DNA of 64,000 bases, taken from assembly GCF_005490985.1 (NCBI RefSeq), contig NZ_CP027869.1:930001-994000 (forward strand), read 5' to 3'. The notes below the pieces were generated by a model, which worked only from the letters and a program-made list of their open reading frames with translations, made no database searches and was not told the DNA's origin. The stretch comes from Curtobacterium sp. SGAir0471. Its GTDB lineage: Bacteria > Actinomycetota > Actinomycetes > Actinomycetales > Microbacteriaceae. How positions within the stretch are numbered: the first letter of the stretch is position 1; each line of letters begins with the position of its first letter. A program made the position numbers and the translations under genes. Positions 57,840 to 64,000 of this stretch are shown here, piece by piece.

Positions 57840-58184
57840 CTACGCCCAGCCGAGCTCGTGCAGCCGGGCGTCGTCGATGCCGTAGAAGTGCCCGATCTCG
57901 TGGACGAGCGTGGTGTGCACCTCGTCCCGGAGCTCCTCGACGGTGTCGCACTCCTCCAAGTGCTGCTTGCGGAACACCACGATCCGGTCCGGCAGCTCAC
58001 CGAACCCGTACTGCCCGCGCTCGGTCGCGGCGACCCCCTCGTAGACGCCGAACAGGTCGGAGCCGTCCTCGGGTTCGTCCTCGACGACGAACACCACGTT
58101 GTCGAGCCCGTCGACCATCTCGTCGGGCAGCAGGTCGAGCTCGTCGGTCACGAGCTGCTCGAACTCGTCGGCGGACATCTCCAT
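57840..58184 (-). CDS. Zincin-type metallopeptidase (DUF1025)
   Basis: The 114-residue protein carries HExxHxxGxxD as H95-E96-x-x-H99 and D105 in TTLVHEIGHFYGIDD, the minimal metzincin-like zinc site of the DUF1025 family. MSADEFEQLVTDELDLLP is the family N-terminus; start is the ATG giving MEMSADEF, or the second ATG 6 nt later. Longer upstream codons overlap the tRNA terminator and are rejected. The biological substrate is unknown. Confidence 0.9.
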   Translation of the reverse strand: MEMSADEFEQLVTDELDLLPDEMVDGLDNVVFVVEDEPEDGSDLFGVYEGVAATERGQYGFGELPDRIVVFRKQHLEECDTVEELRDEVHTTLVHEIGHFYGIDDARLHELGWA

Positions 58185-58225
58185 CACGAGGTCGATCGTG
58201 GCACACCGGCATCGGAGAACGACGA

Positions 58226-58251
58226 AGGCCCCGTCCTGTCGGACGGGGCCT
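58226..58251 (-). terminator. Terminator after tRNA-His
   Basis: GGCCCCGTCC pairs with GGACGGGGCC around TGTC, with an outer A-T pair. On the minus strand the hairpin begins about 9 nt past the tRNA CCA end and is followed by TTCGTCGTTCTC, a weak U-rich tract. Confidence 0.75.
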
Positions 58252-58259
58252 CCACGAAC

Positions 58260-58335
58260 TGGGGTGAGTAACGGGTCTCGAACCCGCGACCTCCTAGACC
58301 ACAACCAGGCGCTCTACCAACTGAGCTATACCCAC
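58260..58335 (-). tRNA. tRNA-His (anticodon GTG)
   Basis: The cloverleaf is complete on the minus strand: acceptor GTGGGTA with TACTCAC (one G-U), D arm TAGCTCAGTTGGTAGAGC, anticodon stem CCTGG/CTAGG with loop TTGTGGT, T arm CGGGTTCGAGACCCG, discriminator C and an encoded CCA. A G follows at 58336, which can serve as the histidine-specific G-1. Confidence 0.97.
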
Positions 58336-58477
58336 CATGTACGCGCTGGCGGACCGGCGCGACCACTCAATAGTAGTACATGCCGGAGGCTCCTCCGACC
58401 AGGCGTGTCGCCGTCGCCAGCCAGCGGGCTCGCTGCCTCGTCACTGCTGCGTTGCTGCTGGGCGACAGCGCCCGTCG

Positions 58478-59116
58478 TCACTCTGCAGCCGGCTGCGCGA
58501 GCCGGGGCTCCCAGCGCTCGACGACCTCGGCCGCGACGGCGCGGACGTCCTCGGTGGTCGGGCCGGGCTCGGCGACGAAGCCCGCGCGACGGTAGTACTC
58601 GAGCTCACGGATCGACTCGAGGATGTCCGCGAGTGCACGGTGCCCGCCGTGCTTCTCCGGCGCGTTGAAGTACACGCGCGGGAACCAGCGACGGCAGAGC
58701 TCCTTGATGCTCGACACGTCCACGCTGCGGTAGTGCAGGTGCCCGTCGACCCGCGGCATGTACTTCGACAGGAACGCGCGGTCCGTCCCGATCGTGTTGC
58801 CCGCCAGCGGTGCGCTGCCCTCGGCCGGGACGTGCTGGAGGATGTACTCGAGCACCTGGTACTCGGCGTCTGCCAGGGAGACGCCGTGCGGGATCTCCTC
58901 GAGCAGACCCGAGGTCGTGTGCATGTTCGTCACGAACTCGTTCATGTTGTCGAGCGCGGACTGGTCCGGCTTGATCACGATGTCGAAGCCCGGGTGCACG
59001 GGGACGAGGTCGAAGTCCGTGATGACGACAGCCACCTCGACGAGCTCGTCGACCCCGAGGTCGAGACCCGTCATCTCGCAGTCGATCCAGACGAGGCGGT
59101 CGTTCGCAGTTGCCAT
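58478..59116 (-). CDS. orn: Oligoribonuclease
   Basis: The 212-residue DEDDh 3'-to-5' exonuclease degrades di- to penta-nucleotides and pGpG. Metal ligands D12 and E14 are in [12 protein letters not shown], then [10 protein letters not shown] and [12 protein letters not shown] with the C-terminal H..ALADI ([13 protein letters not shown]). It lies next to tRNA-His, a common actinobacterial arrangement. The start ATG is 6 nt after TAGGAT. Confidence 0.97.
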   Translation of the reverse strand: MATANDRLVWIDCEMTGLDLGVDELVEVAVVITDFDLVPVHPGFDIVIKPDQSALDNMNEFVTNMHTTSGLLEEIPHGVSLADAEYQVLEYILQHVPAEGSAPLAGNTIGTDRAFLSKYMPRVDGHLHYRSVDVSSIKELCRRWFPRVYFNAPEKHGGHRALADILESIRELEYYRRAGFVAEPGPTTEDVRAVAAEVVERWEPRLAQPAAE

Positions 59117-59122
59117 GCCCCG

Positions 59123-59128
59123 ATCCTA
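59123..59128 (-). promoter_or_regulatory. -10 hexamer TAGGAT of orn, leaderless arrangement
   Basis: TAGGAT is followed by six nucleotides and the ATG. No Shine-Dalgarno sequence is present. Confidence 0.5.
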
Positions 59129-59189
59129 TTCCGCGCCTGTGACGCTCCCGCGCCCCGGCGGTGCGGCTGTGGGGGGGCGCTGCCCGCCC

Positions 59190-60136
59190 GGCGACCACGA
59201 GCGGGCGGAACCGGCACGGGCGCGCTCGCGGGTCGGTCGGAATCCGCCCGTTCGCAACCGGACCCGTTGGCCGAGCGTGATCCGTGCCTCCGGTCCGTCG
59301 CGGTCAGGGCCCTGCGAACGGCGGGATGCGCTGGCGCGCCCGTGAGCGGGCGGGATCCGCGATCAGAGCCGTGCGCAGCCGACCGTTCCACCCGTTCGCG
59401 ACGGAACCGGGCCGCCCGACGCGTCCCGCGCCTCCTGGCTGCCGTGAGCGGGCGGAACCCGCTTGCAACCGCCGCGGAGGGGACCGGTTCCGCCCGTTCG
59501 CTACCGGGGCTGTCCCTCGGGCGCGATCCGTGCCTCCAGGCCTGCCCCGGTCCGGGCCTCGCGAGTGGGCGGAACCGGCCCGGACAGGGGATCCTGCGTG
59601 CCGGTTCCGCCCGATCGCCAGCGTCTGCTGCCGCGCAACATCCCCGACCGCCCCTGGCATCTCGCCTGAGCTGGAGGCCTGCCATCGGTCCGTGGGTCCG
59701 GCCGCCACACCCTCAGATCACGCGAGCGGGTGGAATCGGAGGCGCGGTCCGCCCCGCCCTCACGGCTTCCGCCCGCTCGCGGAGAACGTCCGTCTCACTC
59801 AGCCGCACCGACGGCACCCAGCAGCCTGGAGGCGCGCCCACAGCCCGGCGGTCCGTCCTCCCCGCCCTCGGGTCACGCGAGCGGGCGGAGTCGGCCACCC
59901 GGTCCGCCCCGACCCGCGGGTTCCGCCCGCTCGCCGACGCGCGCCCGACCGGTGCTCGGGCGTCCACAGCCGGCCCTGACCCGACACGCCGGCCGGAGCC
60001 CGCCCCGCCCGCCAGAGCCCACCGCGCCTCGCCGCCTCCGCCGCGCCGCACCCACCCCCGCCTCCCCGCCCACACGACGAACGGGCGGGAACCACGACCG
60101 GACCGCAGTCCGCTCGCAGTTCCCGCCCGGAGCGAG
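59190..60136. repeat. Kilobase-long cluster of family B hairpins with interspersed family A halves
   Basis: The gene-free stretch 59117-60149 holds about seven facing pairs. Starts lie near 59199, 59343, 59446, 59561, 59721, 59877 and 60079; each has GAGCGGGCGGAACC-like and GGTTCCGCCCGCTC-like halves about 35-65 bp apart. Spacing between copies is irregular (100-160 bp). Between them lie GCCTCC(G/A)G or CTGGAGGC fragments of family A (about 59288, 59428, 59530, 59671, 59826). The last copy (GGGCGGGAACC to GTTCCCGCCC, 60079-60130) could act as terminator of the MFS gene. Confidence 0.9.
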
Positions 60137-60149
60137 AGCGAGAAGCGCC

Positions 60150-61388
60150 TCAGACCATCTCGCCCGCCGAGATCGCCTCGGCCTCGACGCGCTCCGGCTC
60201 CGCGCCGTCGTCGACCCGTCGCAGCACCTTCGTCGTCAGCACCACGACCACGAACGCGATCGCCACCGAGACCCCGGCGAACACGTACGCCGCCGACGGC
60301 GAGAACGAGTCCGCGAGCAGCGTCGCCACGGGCGGAGCGATCGCACCACCGATGAAGCGGACCGCTGAGTACGCGCTCGACGCCACCGAGCGGGGGAGGT
60401 CCGTCGCCTCCATCACGCACTCCGTCAGCACCGTGTTGAGGACACCGAGCACGAGCCCACCGATGATCACGCAGATGATCAGCCCGACCTGCGACGTCAC
60501 GACGACCGCCGCGGCGAACAGGTCGAGGGCCAGCAGCGGCAGCGCGATCTTCAGCACGGTCGTCCGACGCAGGCGAGCGGTCAGGATCGGCGCCACCCAC
60601 ACGGAGGTGATCGCCAGCCCGACGCCCCAGCCGAAGAACGTGAAGCCGATGCCGAGCGCACCGAAGCCGAGCGGGAACGGCGTGTACGCCAGGAGCACGA
60701 AGAAGCCGATGTTGTAGAAGAGCGCGGTGACCGCGAGGGCGGCGAGTGCCGGCCGTCCGAGTGCGCGGAAGGGTGCCGAGAGCTTCGTCGGTGTCGGCTT
60801 CTCGAGCCCCGAGGACTTGAGCAGCGTCACCACGGCGATGAACGCGACGGCCATGAGCGTCGTGACGCCGAAGAACGGTCCGCGCCAGCTCACCGATCCG
60901 AGCAGCCCGCCGACGAGCGGACCCACGGCGATGCCCAGGCCGAGCGCGGCCTCGTACAGGATGATCGCCGACGCGGTGCCGCCGGAGGCCGCCCCGACGA
61001 TGGTCGCGAGCGCGGTGGAGATGAAGAGCGCGTTGCCGAGGCCCCACCCGGCGCGGAAGCCGATGATGTTCCAGACGCTGCCCGAGGTCGCAGCCAGCAC
61101 CGAGAACACGACGATGAGCGCGAGCCCGATGAGCAGCGTGTTCTTCGCGCCGATGCGGCTCGACACCCAGCTGGTGAAGAACATCGCGACACCGGTGACG
61201 GCGAGGTAGCTCGTGAAGAGCAGCTCGGTCTGCGCTGCCGTCGCCTTGAGCGAGGTGGCGATGGCGGGGAGGATCGGGTCGACGAGGCCGATGCCCATGA
61301 AGGCGACGACGCATGCGAACGCGATCGCCCAGACGGCGGACGACTGCTTGAGGATGCTGCCGGACGCAGCGGGTGCGTGGGCGTTCAC
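60150..61388 (-). CDS. MFS drug/metabolite transporter (DHA1-like)
   Basis: The 412-residue protein has twelve helices, starting AIAFACVVAFMGIGLVDPIL, with LLFTSYLAVTGVAMFFTSWVSSRIG and SWRGPFFGVTTLMAV among the landmarks. The C-terminus is charged. It overlaps the upstream MarR gene by 4 bp (61385-61388), so the pair is one operon and the transporter is probably induced by a ligand of the repressor. Confidence 0.92.
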   Translation of the reverse strand: MNAHAPAASGSILKQSSAVWAIAFACVVAFMGIGLVDPILPAIATSLKATAAQTELLFTSYLAVTGVAMFFTSWVSSRIGAKNTLLIGLALIVVFSVLAATSGSVWNIIGFRAGWGLGNALFISTALATIVGAASGGTASAIILYEAALGLGIAVGPLVGGLLGSVSWRGPFFGVTTLMAVAFIAVVTLLKSSGLEKPTPTKLSAPFRALGRPALAALAVTALFYNIGFFVLLAYTPFPLGFGALGIGFTFFGWGVGLAITSVWVAPILTARLRRTTVLKIALPLLALDLFAAAVVVTSQVGLIICVIIGGLVLGVLNTVLTECVMEATDLPRSVASSAYSAVRFIGGAIAPPVATLLADSFSPSAAYVFAGVSVAIAFVVVVLTTKVLRRVDDGAEPERVEAEAISAGEMV

Positions 61389-61834
61389 GCGGGGATCTCC
61401 GTTCTCGTGGGGTTCGTGGTGGTGCGCGAGGCGATGATGGCGGCGGCGCCCCGCAGGACGTCCCAGTCGTCGTCGTCGAGGTCGGCGAAGACCGCTCCGA
61501 CCGAGTCGGCGATGGTCGCGCGCCAGGCGAGGAGCCGCTCGCGCCCGGTGTCGGTGAGCTCGATGAGCTGACCGCGGGAGTCGTCGGGGTCGACGGTGCG
61601 TGAGAGCAGTCCGTCGGCGAGCATCCCGGAGACGATCCGGGTCATGGTGGGCTGTGCCACACGCGACGCGGCGGCGAGTTCCCCGAGGCGCAGCGGCTGC
61701 TCGGTCTCGAGGATGCCGAGCGTGCGCCAGACCGCGGCTGAGGTCGCGTCGCCCGAGGCCCGCGCCGCTGCGCGGACCAGGCGGTTGACGGAGACGACGA
61801 GCGTCTCGAGTGTCTGCGCCCGTGTTTGTTCCAT
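61385..61834 (-). CDS. MarR family transcriptional regulator
   Basis: The 149-residue winged-helix protein has a dimerisation helix (TLETLVVSVNRLVRAAARAS), a DNA-binding helix-turn-helix (LRLGELAAASRVAQPTMTRIVSGM), and wing DPDDSRGQLIELTDTGRERL. It precedes and overlaps the MFS gene that it probably represses. Start ATG is at 61834, directly after a strong promoter with a palindrome (next entry); the long extension upstream is rejected. Confidence 0.95.
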   Translation of the reverse strand: MEQTRAQTLETLVVSVNRLVRAAARASGDATSAAVWRTLGILETEQPLRLGELAAASRVAQPTMTRIVSGMLADGLLSRTVDPDDSRGQLIELTDTGRERLLAWRATIADSVGAVFADLDDDDWDVLRGAAAIIASRTTTNPTRTEIPA

Positions 61835-61840
61835 GTCTGA

Positions 61841-61869
61841 ACTATATAGCGGTGCTATGCATCCGTCAA
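61841..61869 (-). promoter_or_regulatory. marR-MFS promoter with operator in the spacer, leaderless
   Basis: On the minus strand, -35 TTGACG (61864-61869), a 17-bp spacer and -10 TATAGT (61841-61846) are followed by 6 nt and the ATG. ATAGC-ACC-GCTAT (61846-61858) inside the spacer is a 13-bp palindrome, a plausible MarR autoregulatory site. It is the best promoter in the window. Confidence 0.75.
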
Positions 61870-61895
61870 CAGGGCGCCCCTGGTACAAGGGACGC

Positions 61896-62186
61896 ATGAG
61901 CGACATCACCATCCACGAGGGCGACGAGTACACCGCGATCTTCCACGGCGGTCCCTTCGACGGCACGACCGACACCCGCACCGCCACGAGCGACGCGGTC
62001 GACGACGAGGTCACGGTGTACGCGGACGTCGAGGGCCTGCAGACCGCCTTCACCTACAAGGCCACGAAGACCCGTCAGGTGCTCGACCAGACCTCCGTCG
62101 AGTACGAGTACGACGCCGCCGACTCCGACCCGGTCGACGACCTGCAGGACCGCGGCGACCGCAGCGGCGAGTTCGACCGGGAGTAG
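61896..62186 (+). CDS. Small acidic hypothetical protein
   Basis: The 96-residue protein (MSDITIHEGDEYTAIFHGGPFDG) is strongly acidic and has no membrane segments. The YxAIFHGGPFDG turn is seen in small actinobacterial proteins of unknown function. The start is 6 nt after TACAAG, close to the MarR promoter but in the opposite direction. I do not assign a role. Confidence 0.65.
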   Translation: MSDITIHEGDEYTAIFHGGPFDGTTDTRTATSDAVDDEVTVYADVEGLQTAFTYKATKTRQVLDQTSVEYEYDAADSDPVDDLQDRGDRSGEFDRE

Positions 62187-62203
62187 ATCCCGCGCCGCGG
62201 ACG

Positions 62204-62476
62204 TTGCACCGTCCCGTGCAGCTCGACCTCTGGACCTCCGCCTTCTGCGCCCCGTGCGCGGCCGCCCGCCGCGTGACAGGTGAGGCTGCGGCGCTCGTCC
62301 CCGGGCTCCGGGTCACGGAACGCGACGTCGCGGCCCACCCCGACACCGCAGAGGACCTCGGCATCCGCTCGACTCCCACGATCATCGTGCGGCGCGACGA
62401 CGGTGCCGAGGTCTTCCGTTCGCCGGGCGTCCCCTCGCGCGACCAGCTGCTGGTGGCGGTCGCGAAGGCGCTCTGA
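62204..62476 (+). CDS. Thioredoxin-like protein with CAPC motif
   Basis: The ~90-residue single-domain thioredoxin fold has the redox pair CAPC in LWTSAFCAPCAAARRV and the cis-proline loop GIRSTPTIIVRR. The start is TTG at 62204 or, equally likely, GTG at 62216 (VQLDLWTSAF). No ribosome site is obvious. It may be cotranscribed with the small acidic gene upstream. Confidence 0.75.
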   Translation: MHRPVQLDLWTSAFCAPCAAARRVTGEAAALVPGLRVTERDVAAHPDTAEDLGIRSTPTIIVRRDDGAEVFRSPGVPSRDQLLVAVAKAL

Positions 62477-62512
62477 CCCGGCCTGGAGGCGCGGCCCCCT
62501 CCGCCCCGTCCG

Positions 62513-63892
62513 TCACCCCCGCCGCGTCGCGCCGACCGGCGTCTGGTCGCGTTGCGACCGCGGCGGCCCGACGACCGGCGACGGAAGCGGTGCCGGGCGG
62601 ACCAGCCCGCGCAGCCGTCGGACGGCGCGCTTCGCCGTCCGCACCGGGGTCCCGAGCACGAGGGCGACCACGCCGAGCACCGAACGATCGTCCGGCCCGA
62701 GGGCGTTCTTGCGCTCCCATGCCCGGCGGAGCGCCCCACCCCGGCTCCGCCGAGCGGCCGGTCGGTCCACGAGCGTTCCGGTGTCCCGCGCGCGCATGAG
62801 CGCTTCCGCCCGCTCGGCCCAGTCGTCGTCGGCGGGCGGGTGGAAGTGGTTGTCGTGCATCCACCCGGGCCGGACGGTACCGAAGCGCCCCGCCACGAGG
62901 TCGGTGGCGTCGCCCGCGAGGCCGCTGTCCACGAAGACCTCGTTGATGAGCGTCCTCGAGACGCCGAAGTCGGTCAGGGTGAGCGCCGGCACGCCGCGGG
63001 CCACGGCCTCGAGCACGGCGGTCGAGCTCACCGTGACGAGGGCGACCGCGCGGTCGAGGTGCTGCGCCATCGGCCCGCTCGCGACCACGAGGTTCGGCGG
63101 AGCGTCGGCGGGGAGCAGCGCGGGGTAGGGGTACTGCTCGCGGTGTGTCTGGTGCTCTCCCGACACTGCCCGCACCTTCACGACCACGCGCCACTCCGGG
63201 TGCCGCAGCGCCGTCTCGACGAGCCAGCCGACGACCCGACGCCGATCCTCTTCGTCGGCGGGGACGCTCGGCTGCGCGGCGAAGACCACCGCGTCACGCG
63301 CGCCGTCCGTGTCGCGGACCGTCCCGTCGCCCGCTGCGCCGTCGCCCGCTGCGCCGTCGGACGCTGCCCTGTCGGACGCACGGCCACGCGTCGAGCGGGC
63401 GAAAGGGAGCGTCGCGAGCGCGAAGTGCGGTTCGGTTCCGCCCGCTCGCGCGAGGTCGCGGTAGGCACGCACCTCGCGGTGGCTGTGCAGCACGAACAGG
63501 TCGGCACGGGCGCGGAAGAACACGCCCTTCCACTTCGCCGGGAACGAGATCCCCGGCAGCCCGGTCAGCAGCACCGGTCGGCGCGGCAGGCGTCTGTGCA
63601 CCTCGTCGATCACGAGTTCGGCGACCGGCCCGATGCACGCCACGAGGACGGCGTCCGGCGGGTCCTCCCGCAGTCGCCGGAGGATCGCGTCGACCGGCAC
63701 CGGCTCGGGAGGCTGTCCGGCGAGGTGCCGCAACCGCGCATCCAGCCCGCGGAAGGCCGCCGTCAGCTGCGCGCGGCTCGCCGTCCGCGGGGTCGCCACG
63801 ACGAGGAGTTCCAGGCGCCAGTGCGCCGGAGCCGTGGCGAGCAGGTGCGCACCCCACTTCGCGAAGGAGTCCGTGTCGACCAGGCCGACCAC
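62513..63892 (-). CDS. DUF6716-type putative glycosyltransferase
   Basis: The 459-residue protein has two Rossmann-like halves: the N-terminal half with LLTGLPGISFPAKWKGVFFRA and DLFVLHSHREVRAYRDLA, and the C-terminal half with VVVKVRAVSGEHQTHRE, ALVTVSSTAVLEAVARGVPAL and DFGVSRTLINEVF. This is the plan of glycosyltransferases that resemble CDP-glycerol or capsule-type enzymes. A repeat-rich linker (SDRAASDGAAGDGAAGD, and a family B half GGTTCCGCCCGCTCGCG near 63436) lies between the halves. It is probably involved in cell-surface glycan synthesis. The GTG start lies at 63892. Confidence 0.75.
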   Translation of the reverse strand: MVGLVDTDSFAKWGAHLLATAPAHWRLELLVVATPRTASRAQLTAAFRGLDARLRHLAGQPPEPVPVDAILRRLREDPPDAVLVACIGPVAELVIDEVHRRLPRRPVLLTGLPGISFPAKWKGVFFRARADLFVLHSHREVRAYRDLARAGGTEPHFALATLPFARSTRGRASDRAASDGAAGDGAAGDGTVRDTDGARDAVVFAAQPSVPADEEDRRRVVGWLVETALRHPEWRVVVKVRAVSGEHQTHREQYPYPALLPADAPPNLVVASGPMAQHLDRAVALVTVSSTAVLEAVARGVPALTLTDFGVSRTLINEVFVDSGLAGDATDLVAGRFGTVRPGWMHDNHFHPPADDDWAERAEALMRARDTGTLVDRPAARRSRGGALRRAWERKNALGPDDRSVLGVVALVLGTPVRTAKRAVRRLRGLVRPAPLPSPVVGPPRSQRDQTPVGATRRG

Positions 63893-63913
63893 ACGACGGG
63901 CGCGGGGCGGCGG

Positions 63914-63943
63914 GTCGGACGGGAGGCGCGCCTCCCGTCCGAC
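63914..63943. repeat. Family A element: perfect 30-bp palindrome
   Basis: GTCGGACGGGAGGCG followed by CGCCTCCCGTCCGAC gives a loopless 30-bp palindrome, the shortest complete form of family A. A family B half (GGTTCCGCCCGCTC) follows at ~63971. The rest of 63893-64000 shows no gene. Confidence 0.85.
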
Positions 63944-64000
63944 CGTCGACCCGCGACGAGCGGTCCCCGCCGGTTCCGCCCGCTCCCCGGATCCGTCCGC

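Overview
The window is about 64 kb of high-GC chromosomal DNA from an actinobacterium. Protein family content, the mnmA-ligA-gatCAB order, the orn/tRNA-His pair, GTGA and ATGA start/stop overlaps, and many short-leader genes fit Microbacteriaceae, most likely Curtobacterium or a close relative. This placement is an inference from gene content, not a search result. There is no prophage, transposase, CRISPR array or rRNA. Most genes are chromosomal housekeeping, metabolic or transport genes.

Layout. 0-13.4 kb: 5' end of an MFS gene, mnmA, ligA, a secreted alpha/beta hydrolase, a class A penicillin-binding protein, gatCAB, then a type III polyketide synthase coupled to a methyltransferase. 13.7-25 kb: alcohol dehydrogenase, DUF3097, a GDPD-inositol-phosphatase fusion, a DrrAB-like exporter and two transporters. 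25-33.5 kb: acyl-CoA synthetase, MpaB-like oxygenase, two aldo/keto reductases, a DinB-like protein, YceI and an AbiEi/DUF559-like protein. 33.6-42 kb: a coherent surface-polysaccharide locus (GtrA, processive GT2 with a QxxRW motif, GT-C glycosyltransferase, secreted DUF4397 protein, GH8 endoglucanase, class F sortase, polyprenol-phosphate mannose synthase). 42-48.7 kb: the trehalose-from-glycogen operon glgX-treY-treZ on the minus strand. 48.9-53.4 kb: a GerW-like protein, then a TPP riboswitch and the thiamine-type ECF transporter ykoEDC with a coupled P-loop kinase. 53.4-57.7 kb: a divergent MHS transporter and two flavin monooxygenase-type genes, the first with a 4-bp frameshift. 57.8-64 kb: metallopeptidase, tRNA-His, orn, a MarR-MFS pair, two small proteins and a DUF6716 glycosyltransferase.

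Two families of palindromic repeats run through the intergenic space. Family A has the core GGACGGGAGGC/GCCTCCCGTCC and forms perfect 15-24 bp stems, usually just after a stop codon. Family B has GAGCGGGCGGAACC paired with GGTTCCGCCCGCTC about 35-65 bp away. It occurs singly and as local tandem arrays of 59, 60 and about 92 bp period, and fills about 1 kb between orn and an MFS gene. Both families also occur inside genes, but only in disordered termini or linkers. At least eleven genes have a TANNNT-like hexamer 6-8 nt before the start codon, which suggests widespread leaderless transcription.

The best candidate for an under-described system is the 33.6-42 kb locus. It looks like an actinobacterial counterpart of a bcsA/bcsZ polysaccharide machine with a sortase and a DUF4397 protein built in.
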